NCBI GenBank assembly: GCA_017893485.1
Contig: CM030367.1
Coordinates: 87,928,910-87,992,909, forward strand
Source: Hemerocallis citrina
Lineage: Eukaryota > Streptophyta > Magnoliopsida > Asparagales > Asphodelaceae
Length of the DNA: 64,000 nucleotides
Direction: 5' to 3'
Below are positions 11,445 through 22,356 of this stretch, in pieces. Below the pieces are notes generated by a model. It had not been told where the DNA came from. It searched no databases and was given only the letters and a program-made list of their open reading frames with translations. The stretch's first letter is position 1. The number at the start of each line of letters is the position of its first letter. A program made the translations under genes and the position numbers.

Positions 11445-12030
11445 GTAAGGATGCCGTAACTTGTTGCTTTGATTTGGGGGTATGTTGTTTTGTTTGGTGT
11501 TGTGATGGATGTGTGAGTGTTTATTTGTTTTGGTGGGTTTATTCATGCATTCACTCATTTTCTACTATCCCAGTAAGTAAGTTGGAAGATCGATCATCCT
11601 TTTAGTTTGTGGTTTAACCTCAATGTAAGATCTCTCAATTAGTCTCTGTATAAATCAAAATATTTGAGAAGTATTGCTACTGTTCCTTGTATGTAATTGC
11701 CGGCAACACTCCTACACTGCTTATGTCGCTACCATTATATTTATTTCTTTATCAAATATTTTACTAGATGCATTCTTTCCTTGTACAAAAATCATAACTT
11801 TCACTGTTAGTATTATGAGCAGCCTTCCCTTCTATTAATCATCTTGCTATGGTGGCCAAGCTCATTCTGCTGAAAGTCATCTTGCCATGGTGGCCAAGGA
11901 AATTGTAATTGCACCGCATGCTTGCATGACTCTACAATTGTAAAGGTATATTCATATGTAGTTGTTCTCTTTTCGTTTTAATTATTCTTCTTCTTCTTAT
12001 TTTAATGCTATGAACCTGGAAAATTTTCAG

Positions 12031-12341
12031 ATTAACAGACAAAAAGCTGATGCAAGCACAAGACTGAATCAGCTGCTCTACTTGATACACAAGGTCCTGC
12101 CTCTTCCCAGGGACATTCAGAAAGAACAAAGCATGGAATTGGAAATGGAAATGATGATTCAAGGTAATCCTGGTTATGTCATGTTGATTAAAATGCTACA
12201 AATTTTCAGGTTTATTTGGAAGTCTGCAAAATATTGTCACCTTACATGTTCATCTTGTTTTTCCATCTTTTGCTTAGGAAATAAAATGACTGCTTATGAT
12301 ATCTTACCAACGGGGCTTTACATGGATGAGCGCATATATTG
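12031..12341 (+). pseudogene. JMJ25-like JmjC demethylase gene fragment (two exons)
   Basis: Exon A (12031-12163) follows TTTTCAG and encodes ADASTRLNQLLYLIHKVLP and EQSMELEMEMMIQ, resembling the segment of plant JMJ25/IBM1-type lysine demethylases that precedes the cysteine-rich region (family pattern: LLPxLxxIxxEQxxELExEAxIQG). It ends in phase 1 before GTAATC. Exon B (12278-12341) follows TTTGCTTAG, is in phase, and ends MDERIY with TG before GTGTGT. This matches the family's DERxYC with the cysteine split across the junction. No JmjC catalytic domain is present. Intact splice phases suggest a genomic fragment rather than a processed copy. The assignment rests on recalled family patterns and needs a protein search. 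Confidence 0.6.
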
Positions 12342-12504
12342 GTGTGTATACGGACATTCATTTCAGTGCCATTTTCTTTTATTGTGTTGAATTTGAATTC
12401 TGCGGGCTCTAAGTTTTGAAATGCTTTGTAGACCATTCGGGATTTTTTATTTTTTTCGATTGTTGGTTATTGGACGAGTGTATAAACTTCTTCCATCTTT
12501 TGTG

Positions 12505-12752
12505 AGCTGCATCCTGATAAGATGGAAGCCTTGAAACAAAGGTTGGAAAATACTACTGTCGACTCATCCAATAGTCAAATACGACAAGAGGTAGCCATAT
12601 ATTTAATTGCCTCAATTGGATAATATATTATTATCTATATATATTGAATAACGAGTTCTAATGTTGTATTGTTTCTTTTTCATGTAGTCTATATGTAGTG
12701 GCGATGATTATGAGACAGTAGGTAATGAGGAACATGCAGAAGACCTTACGTG
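12505..12752 (+). pseudogene. Unrecognised exon-like pieces downstream of the JMJ fragment
   Basis: A stretch encoding LHPDKMEALKQRLENTT ends at CAAGAG before GTAGCC. A second begins after CATGTAG and encodes SICSGDDYETVGNEEHAED before a TGA. They look like two exons of an acidic protein, but no family is recognised. They may be further pieces of the captured locus or the tail of a transposon gene. Confidence 0.3.
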
Positions 12753-13054
12753 AAAAGTGAAGTTGGGGATACATGGAAGCAGTAGCGGGTTAAAAGTTAT
12801 TTTGAAAACATTTTATTTTGTTTCTTGGAGTTTCACAACTTATCTTTTCTTCTAGAATGTATTGTTGTTTTGGCACTATGAAACAAACAAAAAATTTTGT
12901 AATGAGAATGTTCTGAATTATATAATATTCAAACTTATTTTGCATTATTGTGTTTTTTTTATATAATTGTGTGAATCAATATGTGAAATAATTATATGTT
13001 CTTCATTGTAAAAATACATTGTTTTGATTTGTAAATTTGGTTAAGCCATTCAAA

Positions 13055-13440
13055 TATAATCAGTAATGAAGAAAAAATGTGTGCAATTGCATTCGCGAGG
13101 TAGCAATTGCAAGGGAATCAGTATCTTGCAGATCTCTGTAGCAATGGTTCATCAGCAACGGAAAAAATTCCTTTTAAAACACATTTGCAAGAGACGAATT
13201 TGTTGTAGATATTCTCTTATATATTGGGATAGCAAGGTACAACTTCCATTGCAGATATTCTATTGTGGCTAATATTCGCAAGGGATAGTTAAAATTCCGT
13301 TGCGAATGTGTACATTAATCAGGAGAGATTTCGCAACAGCTCAATTACAAGATAATGAAGAAAAATCCCTTATAAATGTACACTAACCATGGAATTGTAC
13401 TCTTCTACAAGAAAAATTTCTATTGCGACTGTAGCATTTT
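13055..13440 (-). mobile_element. CACTA-type terminus with subterminal repeats
   Basis: The block ends TTTCTACTAGTG at about 13440, which on the minus strand reads CACTAGTAGAAA, a typical CACTA terminal inverted repeat. Inside it are many short TTGCAA / TTGCGA / TTCGCAAGG motifs in both orientations, as expected for subterminal repeats. Motifs of the same kind appear at 10500-10700 on the other side of the eIF3f/JMJ fragments, but no matching left terminus was found there. Confidence 0.55.
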
Positions 13441-14030
13441 CTACTAGTGGGTTTAGGAAGTGAAAGATGGAGAGGAGGAAGAGAGGTGGAAAGGTAATTT
13501 AGTAACCTAAGTTAGAAGTTAAATATGATTAAATTTACATGCCTGTTAGAGCGAGTAAGATGGAATTTGCTCCAAAGTGTGACCGAGTTATATAAAAATA
13601 TCAATTTTTCTGTGAGTTACGTGGACTTAGCACATTTGTGATATTGAAAAGTTTAATAACCCTCTTTCGAAACTTATGGCGTTTTACCAGAACACATGTT
13701 TACCCTTATATAAGCTTTATTTAGTAAGTTCTTGGTTATCTTCTATCTTTTAATTCCAAAATCATTTTTAACAGCCAAAAAGATTTTCAAAGCTTCATTC
13801 AGTCAAAAAGTTAATTAATTTGTTCGTTTCTTTAATTCCTTCACTCTGTTCCTGCCCAAATATATAATGAGATTTAAAAGTGACATTAAGTTAACACTTG
13901 ATAAGTTGTTAATCTAAAACAAGAATATTTTAACTAGAAAAGTAACTTAATCTCGCTTAGTCTTGCAATATCATATCACCTGACAACACAAATTAACAGG
14001 AGTACTGGTAGAGCGAAACCACTAACAGTA
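13441..14030. other. No gene recognised
   Basis: AT-rich sequence between the CACTA-type end and the L1 remnant. No conserved domain or repeat structure seen. Confidence 0.5.
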
Positions 14031-17000
14031 GGGCCATAGGTTTAAATGTACGCGTGGCCCACGTCAGGGGATCCTATTTCCACCGTGGTTTTAGGCCTAA
14101 ATGGATTGCTTGGGTTAAATCCAGTCTTTTCGCTGGTACTTCGCTCATTATTATCAATGGAACGGAGGGCCATAAGTTTAAAGGTAAGCATGGCCTGCGT
14201 CAGGGGGACCCTATTTCTTCCTTGTTATTCGCGCTTGTCGCGGATGTGTTTAGTAAGCTGCTGTGTAACGCGTGGGAAGCGGGTGTTATTGAAGGCCTTC
14301 GTAGGTTAGATAGTTTCCAGGGTGTGTTGAACTCTAATACGCTGATAATACCATTATCTTTGCAAAACCCAATGGGTGCACCTTACGGAACCTGAAGTTA
14401 CTTCTCTATGTCTTTGAAAGTGCCTCTGGATTAGCCATTGACTTTCAAAAGTCCTTTGTTATTTGGCTCGGGGGTTCCCATAACCGGCAAACAGAAATTG
14501 CGCATTTCTTTAATTGCGTTTCGGCCTCCTTCCCTATCACTGACCTGGGTATCCCTTTGCGTTGGGGGAAGCTTCATAAAGCTGATTGGGTGCCGACGAT
14601 AGATAGGGTGGAATCGAAACTCAACCAGTGGTCTGGTAATCACCTTTCTCGAGGAGGAAGGCTTATTCTTGTCAACTCCGTTCTCTCCTCTATCCCCTTA
14701 TACATGATGTCCTTTTTTTACCTTTCGTCGTGGGTTATTAAGAGGATTGATCGTATTAGAAGAAATTTTTTCTGGTCAGGGCCGGATTCGTATAAAGCTG
14801 GTACTCATCTCTGCAGCTGGAAAACTATTTGCACCTCTAAGGCAGCTGGTGGGTTAGGTGTTCTGAATATCAGACATCAAAATTTGGCCCTGTTAGGCAA
14901 ATGGTTATGGAGATACCTTAAATATGAGCAACTACCTTAGGCACGCATGATCTCCTCCAATTGTTATTCCCGTAATTATCTATGGGATTTTTCCCCTTTT
15001 CTTCCTCGTAAATCATCTTCGTTCTGGAAAGGTGTCTGGAAAGTAGCCGGTCCTTTCCAATGGGGATTGATTCATCAGCGCGCTCACGGCACTAGCATTA
15101 GATTCTGGACAGATTTGTGGTTTGGCAACACCAAACTCGCTCATGCCTTCCCTAGCATCTTTCCGTTGGCGTCCAACCTCGATGCCTTGGTGTCTGAGTA
15201 TGTTATTATTATCAATAACCAAAAGTCCTGGTCTATTTCTTTCTCGAGCGCTCTTACTCCGCCTCTTGAGATTGAGCTTCAACAGCTTTTTGATGATAAT
15301 AACTTTTATCCCTGGCATCACATTGACGATTTCAAATGGAGATGGACTAGCTCCGGTATCTATTCAGTTAAATCCTTCTACAACTTTTATCAATTTCGGT
15401 GGGATTGTCTCTCCAAGTGCAAAAACTTTGTGGAGCAGCTGTGCTCCTCTCAAGTCTAAAATTCTAACCTGGATCGCACGAAATAACAAGCTTCTGATGG
15501 TAGAAGTGCTTAACAAGAGGAATCTGGTGGTAGGCCAGTTGTGTGCATTGTGCTCGTCCCATCATGAGGACGCCGATCACAATTTCCTCAAGTGTACTTT
15601 CATCCAACCTCTTTGGATTATCGCAGCAACTGCCTGGCAGGTGCCGAGTATTCCCTCCGAATTCTCTTCTTGCTGGAAATGCCAGTACGTCAAGAAAGAA
15701 TTTCGTAAATCCTGGTTCCTTTCGATTATGGTGATTATTTGGGTTGTTTGGTCCGAACGGAACAAGTGTATCTTCTCGCTGTCCCTCTCTTCGATAGATA
15801 TCATTATAGAGATCTTCCTTTTCTATTCCAAGTTTTGGCCCTCCGGTCTAAATTTGGACCGAGTTAATGCATTATTTTTAAGTCGTCTCGATGTGGCTAT
15901 TAGTAATTATCGCTCTAATTTTTCTTAATCTTGCTTTTCTATTGTTACTGTTGTTAATGTTTCCTCCCTTCTCTTTGCAGACTTGAGGTTCTAGCTTGGT
16001 GTTTGGATCCTTCCTTTTGGTGTACAGGCGGGTACATTTTGGATGCCAGCTTCTTGCTCGGCTTTGGCCCTTCTCCGTTTCTGTTTTGGTTTTCTGGGCT
16101 GACTACTCTCTAGCATGCAGGGAGCGGCTTTTGAAGTTGCTCCTCACGTTCTTTCTGTGCGTCTGTTATGGCATTATGGCTCTTTTACTTTGTTGGGGTG
16201 TTGCCCCTCTTAGGCCTGTGTGTTTTGGCATCGCTTTGGCCTCCTCTTCTAAACTAAACTCTTGGTAATGTTCTTTGGATACTCTTTTGGAGGTTAGATC
16301 TTTATTTTCGCTTGTCTTATGACTAGCCATGGACTTTGCCTCCTTCTAAGGCTTCTGTTGGTTTGGTTGGTTGTTTGGGTTTGGTTTACTTTGATGTGGA
16401 GGGGCTGCTCCTTATTTTGCTCTCTTTTTGTTGGTTATGTGTGTTGTGCTCAGTTGGGGGTTAGGCCCTGTTTTGTGCGCTGAGATCGGAGTTTGTTTTG
16501 TTGGTTGCCTGTGTGGGGGTGATGCCCTGTTTGGTTGGGTGTCCCTGCGCGGTAGTTAGTGGAAACGCTTTGTGTGTTTCCCTTTTCGATGGCGTTAGCA
16601 TTGCAGGGCTGTTCTTTGTTGCATTTGCTACTTCTCTGGTGTTTCAATTGCGTTCTGTGTTTGGGGTTTGGCTCAGACCTGTTTTTTTAGCATATCTTGT
16701 TCGCTTTTTTGCTTGCGTGTCTAGTTGCTTTCTGCAGGGTGGGTGCCTGGTTGCGGTCGGAGTGCAACTAAGCTGAGGTCATTGTATCGTTTTGTTCTCA
16801 GCCTCGCGGTCCCTTCTGTTGGCCGTTCGGTTTGGGCATCCGGACCGATGTATCAGCCTTTCTTTGCTCGGTTCTGGGAGTTGTATTTGTTGGTGGTTTA
16901 TTGGCTGGTTGTTTGTCCTTTTGTTTGTATTTGTCTGCTTTTGCGCTTCCAGTTGGTCTCACTGGAGGTTTTGTCTTTGTTAGCGCAGCGGTGTGGGTTG

Positions 17001-17165
17001 TTGTTCTTATGGGCTCTTTGTTGTAGTTCTCCCCACTATGTTTTTTTTTTCCTTCTGAGTTTTACTACTTGTAAAATTTGGTCTTTTGTATGCTACTTTT
17101 ATTTTCGTAATATAATTGTGGGCTGGAGCCGTAAGGCTCTATCCATCGTATCAAAAAAAAAAACA
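14030..17165 (+). mobile_element. 5'-truncated L1 LINE (ORF2 3' half plus 3' UTR)
   Basis: The coding part (14030-15928) carries reverse transcriptase blocks: HGLRQGDPISSLLFALVAD at about 14190-14250, then at 14338-14349 a YADN where the family has YADD, followed by LGIPLRWGKLHKADW, LNQWSGNHLSRGGRLILVNS and GGLGVLNIRHQNLALLGKW. A zf-RVT C-terminal segment with CALCSSHHEDADHNFLKC and IWVVWSERNKCIF follows at 15540-15780. Frame changes near 14340 and 15410 and a stop at 14938 break the ORF. From 15930 to 17150 there is a long T/G-rich 3' UTR ending in a short A tail at 17153-17163. The 5' end is truncated within the reverse transcriptase, and endonuclease is absent. The catalytic substitution makes it inactive. 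Confidence 0.9.
14170..15928 (+). pseudogene. L1 ORF2 reverse transcriptase / zf-RVT pseudogene
   Basis: This is the coding body of the L1 remnant: palm motifs QGDP and YADN, thumb and connection (RRNFFWSG, WKTIC), then zf-RVT. The second catalytic aspartate of YADD is replaced by asparagine (GAT AAT at 14344-14349). The reading frame is interrupted at least three times. There is no sign of the endonuclease domain that normally precedes the reverse transcriptase, so this copy could not retrotranspose itself. Confidence 0.85.
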
Positions 17166-17248
17166 GTACTAGACTGCACTAGGGTAAAGCCAGCGAAAAA
17201 AATAGAGTAGGATTTCTTGCAAATAAGAGAAACCTCAGTAAAGTTTAC

Positions 17249-18010
17249 ATAAATTTATCGAATTTATTTTTTTTATAAGACACTTTCCGAAAATAAATAT
17301 TTGCAGAAAGAGGACAGTTGCCCGAGTATTTGCACTCATGGACACAACTAAACTCGCCATTCCCAACGGCGAGTTTAGTTGTTTCATCCTTGCTATTGGA
17401 AAACAACATGTTTAGTGCTGATTTTTAGTTGAAAATTTTCAAAGAAAACTCGCTGTTCCCAACGGCGAGGATATTTATACTAGACTCGCTGTTGGGAACG
17501 GCAAGTTTAGTTCAAAATTTTCAAAGAAGACTCGATGTTCCCAATAACGAGGACAATTACACTAGACTCGTTGTTGGGAACGGCGAGGATGTAGAAAATT
17601 TTACAGAGAGTGAAACATTCTGTTGGACTTAGTGAATTTTCGAAAAAAACTCCATAGATTTTTTTTTGAACTAACTCGCTATTCCCAATACCGAGTCCAT
17701 TGTATATGTCCTCGCCGTTGGGAACAACGAGTCTTCTTTGAAAATTTTGAATTAAACTCGCTGTTCCCCAACAGCGAGTCTAGTATAAATGTCCTCACCG
17801 ATGGGAACAACGAATTTTCTTTAAAAATTTTGAACTAAAAATAGCACTAAACACGCTGTTTTCCAATGGCGATGATGAAACAACTAAACTCACCGTTGGG
17901 AACGGCGAGTTTAGTTGTTGAGTCCATGAGCGCAAATACTTGGCCAACTGTCCTCTTTCTGCAAATATTTTGGAAAAGTGTCATATAAAAAAAACTAATT
18001 CAAATTTATC
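17249..18010. mobile_element. Foldback element with ~350-bp arms
   Basis: The left arm from 17249 (ATAAATTTATCG, GACACTTTCC, AGAAAGAGGACAGTTG) is the imperfect reverse complement of the right arm ending at 18010. Pairing can be followed base by base to near the centre at about 17630. Within both arms the unit CTCGCCGTTCCCAACGGCGAG, itself almost palindromic, recurs about ten times with variation. There is no coding capacity. Superfamily is unknown; AT-rich flanks obscure the target-site duplication. Confidence 0.85.
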
Positions 18011-18520
18011 CTTCAAATTTGTAAAAAATAAAATCCCCACCCACAAATTCTTTTTTTCTTTCACGTTTTGGCGTGTAACTTCTTCTTTGTTGATTTGTGA
18101 AAATAAAAAAGATTATCTATTACTACTCTAAAAAGCACGATCGTAGATGATCCAATGACAATATTTAATTTTTCCGTCTTTTATTAGAATATCTTAAGCA
18201 TTCATTTTATAATAATAATGAAAAACAATAAGCCAACAAAATATTCTACTTCCACTTTATTATAGTAAAAATATTAAAATTAACAAACAAATGATTCTCA
18301 TCGCATCTTTTAATAGTAAAAAAAAAAGCAAATAAGCAAAAACTTATATTCCTATAAAGTGGCATTCCAAATTTTATATGGAAACAAATAATCCATAGTT
18401 TGACAATCCCAATTTAAACAAATAATAAAAAAATTATATTGCCATAATTTGACACCCCCAACTTTATAATTGGAAACAAATAATACATAATTGGCAATAT
18501 TCCTATACAATAATATATAT
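18011..18520. other. No gene recognised
   Basis: AT-rich DNA with short A runs; no domain, terminus or repeat unit can be supported. Confidence 0.5.
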
Positions 18521-18529
18521 TAGCACTGT

Positions 18530-18995
18530 CACATTTACCCGATACCTTGACCTGACCCGAACTCGGTATTGGACCGGAACCGACCCGATCTATCCGGGTC
18601 CGGGTCTTAAAATAAGACCCGATACACCTCCTGGTCCGAGTCCGCTCAAAATAGAACCGACCCAGACCCATTAAAAATATCCCAAAAATATGGAATTTGA
18701 ATAATAGGGTTATAGGGGATATACATGTAAATAGTAATTGTTGAAGATAGATATGTAAATACAATATTTATTCACGTACTTAAATGCAAAAATTGTTTAA
18801 ACCGTAGGGTATCGGGTGCAAAAAATACTTAAGTGCAAATATTTATTCCTCGCTACCGGACCCGATGGATAGAATAAGTTAACTAGGATACGGACCCGGA
18901 CCCAGACCCTGTTCTCGCAAGTCCGGGTCCAGGTCCAATTTTTAGGCCCGTGATGTACCGGATCCGGATCCGGGTAGTTGAAGACCCGACCCGAT
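18530..18995. repeat. GACCCG/CGGGTC-rich repeat
   Basis: Two clusters (18550-18665 and 18880-18995) rich in GACCCG, CCGGGTC and GGATCCGG in both orientations flank an AT-rich centre. Such arrangements occur at the ends of Ac/Ds-like non-autonomous hAT elements in plants. No clean terminal repeat or target duplication was found, so the family is not assigned. Confidence 0.4.
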
Positions 18996-19210
18996 AGTAG
19001 CTCTTATATAAATGGAAACAAATACAAAAGAATTCCAACTTTCAGATCTTTGATTGTAGCATAAACAACCCCATACAAATATAATTTGAAAATAAAGAGT
19101 ACGTGGTATATAAATTCGATTCTTATTCTTACCACTTACAATTTAAAATTTTATTTCAGTTTTTTGATTTCTTCATATGTGACGACATGATCTATTTGAA
19201 TAAAAGTTTA

Positions 19211-19558
19211 CTAGTAATCTGCACGTGCGATGCACATTCTAATTAATTTTTTTATATACTGAATAATAAGATGTAATTTGATCTCGAACCTGAGACATCC
19301 ATTTACTCATCACATACTTTATACAAATTATCTTTAGTGGCACAAACTTTTATTTTATATGAGTAACATTTTTATAAATAATTATGTCGTAAATAAATTT
19401 TACTTTGAGGGTATTATGATAACTAACAACAGTTGAAAATAAATGGTTAATATAACTCACACTTAAAAATGAATGGTTGAGATTAGATTGTTGAATATTT
19501 ACAAATTACAGATTGTCTACAAATGACAACTCCAACTCTTTCATTATGATATTAGAGA
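19211..19558 (-). mobile_element. Short Helitron-like element
   Basis: On the minus strand it begins TCTCTAATATCATAATG near 19558 after an A, and ends with the hairpin GTGCATCGCACGTGC, ATT and ACTAG before T at 19211. These are the hallmarks of Helitrons: 5' TC, 3' hairpin then CTAG, insertion between A and T. It is about 350 bp and non-coding. Its termini match the element at 9780-10194. Confidence 0.65.
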
Positions 19559-19659
19559 TTAGAGAAGTTATTTGGTCGTGTATCCGTGATATGGATATTT
19601 TTAAACGTACATTTCACATGAGCACTTGAAAGTAAAAGAATGACAAAAGAAGAAGGAAA

Positions 19660-20114
19660 ATTATGAGTGGCCAATAAGCTCTTTAAGAGCTGCCCACATG
19701 CCCAACCTCTGCGACCTCCACGGACTCCGTATGAATCGGACAAACTCCCGCCACCTGCATTTTACTATTGTAGTCATGAATAACAAAGCCGACTCCTCTC
19801 CTACCTTCCATGTATTGAACAATTCAAGTTGATTTTCGTAACTCCACCACCTGTTGCAGGGTCCAAGCTTCCAACTCCTTCCAGTGCGCACTTCATGTCC
19901 CCTCTCCTAGCCTCCATCGTCAAGTTCAACGAGGGACTAAGTGGAACAGTAAACGTGCAGGCACCATTCAGAAATCGATGCAGAACACTACAAATAATAT
20001 CCTTTGAAGTAGTTTGAGTCCCTTCAAAAACCAACTTACACCTTTCTTTCCAAATTATCCATGCAGTATATAAAATAAAGCTTTCATGAACAGCTCCCTT
20101 CCCATGATGAACAT
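19660..20114 (-). pseudogene. L1 ORF2 C-terminal fragment (part 1 of a split copy)
   Basis: The minus strand encodes YTAWIIWKERCKLVFEGTQT, matching the conserved tail of the zf-RVT region in plant L1 proteins. This is followed in shifted frames by RNase-H-like pieces (GRRVWACGQLL-type near 19690). It is the downstream part of an L1 copy whose upstream part continues at 46089-46260. The two are separated by the MITE, copia, CACTA and Ty3 nest. Frameshifts show it is dead. Confidence 0.7.
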
Positions 20115-20122
20115 TATAAAGT

Positions 20123-20354
20123 AGGGTTTTTTCCATATGGGTCACTAACAAATATTTTAATTCCATATACCTCACTCACAAGTATTTAATTCCATATAAG
20201 TACTATTGAGTGAGTTAAATGGAATTAAATTTTGGTAACAAAAGTGGTTATTTGGAATGAATTTCATGTTGTAAGTGAGTTATATGGAATTAAGTATTTT
20301 TGAGTGAGGTATATGGAATTGAAATATTTGTTAGTGAGCCATGTAAGAAAAACC
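20123..20354. mobile_element. hAT-like MITE with long terminal inverted repeats
   Basis: The left end GGGTTTTTTCCATATGG..TCACTAACAAATATTT is the imperfect reverse complement of the right end AAATATTTGTTAGTGAGCCATG..AAAAACC. Pairing extends about 75 bases on each side. The flank TATAAAGT at 20115-20122 is found again at 46081-46088, right after the copia element that inserted at the MITE's right edge. That gives an 8-bp duplication consistent with the hAT superfamily. There is no coding capacity. Confidence 0.85.
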
Positions 20355-20574
20355 TGTTGGGTTTTATGTCTTGCATACTTATTCGGTGTGAAGAGTAGAT
20401 GGTAATACAAGTAGAGGGTTCGGAGCAATTGATCAAAGAGAAGGAGAAACAATCAGCAGTAGTAGCAACCAATAGAGAAAGGAACAGTCGACCGTGCGGT
20501 CGATTGTCACCTTCTCGGGTTGATGGTCTGGGAGTTGCGGTCGACCGCACGCTACAACACAGAAGCTATTCGCC

Positions 20575-21190
20575 GACGTTTTTTCAGACCTTCACCGGCG
20601 GTTTTTTACGCCGGTGAAACATTCACCGGCGTTTATAAAAACGCCGGTACAAATATCGCCGAATCGAGCGTCGCGGAAAGATAGGCGTATTCACCGGCGT
20701 TTCTACTGGACGCCGGTATATCTTGAAAATACACCGGCAGCCAGAAAACGCCGGTATATGGGAATTTCTGGGTGTCGTTCTTTCTCCCCAATATACATTC
20801 ACCGGTGGTCACATACCGCCGGTATATATCTTTTCACCGGCGATTGTAAAAACGCCGATGAATGTGTAATATTTACCGGCGGTCATAGAACGCTGGTGTA
20901 TGCTTGTTTCTGAGCGCCCTTCTTTCCCTACTTACAAGCACCGGCGTGTCGTAAACACGCCGCTATAGAGATATTCACCGGTGTTTTATAAAATGCCGGT
21001 GTTTCTTAGTACTGTTGCAACTTACAGGTACACCGGCGTGTGTGGAAACGCCTCTCTAACGAAAATTTCAACTAAACAATTAGATACACCGGCGTTTTAT
21101 GAAACGCCGGTGTATGCCCGTTTGTTTTTCCTGCTCCAGTTTTTCATTCGATTTCAATTCACAATTTCATACGCCAGTGTATGCCCGTTT
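20575..21190. repeat. CACTA left subterminal repeats
   Basis: More than a dozen copies of TTCACCGGCG or its complement CGCCGGTGAA, often paired as CACCGGCGTTTTATAAAACGCC-like palindromes with variable AT spacers. In this superfamily such motifs are the binding sites of the TnpA-type protein. The last copies near 21170 are decayed. Confidence 0.85.
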
Positions 21191-21900
21191 GTTTTACCTG
21201 CTCCAGTTTTCCATTCGATTTCAATTCACAATTTCATTAAAAAAACCTGTAAACTAATTCACAACTGATTCAACCAATTTCAGGCATATTAATGCGCAAA
21301 TCACAACCAAACACAAGAATTAAAGATAATAAAATTTCACACGTGTTATATCATCGTCCAAATTTACCGCAAAATTAACACAGTGTCATAATTAACAAAT
21401 ACAGTAACGAACATCCCAAATATCCCAACGAAAACTTAAAACAACAATATAAGACATAACAACAGCAAGGAGGACATAACAACAGCAAGGATAGGCCGAC
21501 CACAGATTCATACCCCTCGAGTAGCTTCAGTTCTGATCATCAGAATTTCCTTCATCTCGGAAACCGCTCTATGGAAAAAAAAAACAATAATTTAGTTCAA
21601 CAGTAGACCACAATACAGAATATACATATTTTTTAAACTTGCAAAAATATCTACCCAATTCATAAATTCTAAGATCAAAGTGCCAATTGCAAATGGAATT
21701 GTTAATGATATATAGAGAGGTAAAATAATTATATTGCAGTGCTAAAAAGCTAGTGCTTAATTTTGTTTTTGAATATATCTAAAACAGCAAAACAAATGAA
21801 AATCAAGTATCTAACTTAAAACCTTTATATTCTCCTCTGATTGGGAATATCCAGTATCTAAAACAGTAAAACAAATAAAAATTCAGTATCTAAGTATGTC

Positions 21901-21930
21901 TTTCATGGATTGTTCAGACAATCCATGAAA
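21901..21930. repeat. Perfect 13-bp hairpin
   Basis: TTTCATGGATTGT and ACAATCCATGAAA flank the 4-base loop TCAG. It lies inside the CACTA, just left of the first copy of the ~350-bp block. Confidence 0.9.
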
Positions 21931-22356
21931 CTGTCATCGTGGAAGGAAATCAAATATAAGAAAAATAAGAAAAATAAGAAGGGGCTCATATCAAGTGTAG
22001 TTTTAAGGAACTATCATCGTCGAAGGAAACCAAATATAGAAGCCAGAAATGGAAACAGAAAATGGTAGAGAATGAGGATACACCAGGCTAACATAGCGGC
22101 ATTTTCCTCATCTCTCTCTCATCCCTTCTTTCCCTTCAGCACACGCACAAAAAGAGACATCAGCAACAACAGCAAGAGCGACAAGAACAATAATAATAAT
22201 AAATTATTATAAACGAGATGTCTCTATATGGGTTTCCAGATCTCCACTTGAGCCCTCTCTTTCTAATCACAACCCAATTAAGAATATAGACGACAGCCAC
22301 TAAACAATCCAATCACAGCCCAATCAAAATTTGTCATCCTGAATCTTAAATCTTCA

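Noticed and set aside
16498..17210. Hydrophobic frames in the L1 3' UTR that look like membrane proteins
   Set aside because: T/G-rich sequence encodes leucine, valine, phenylalanine and cysteine by composition; three frames overlap and it precedes the L1 A tail.
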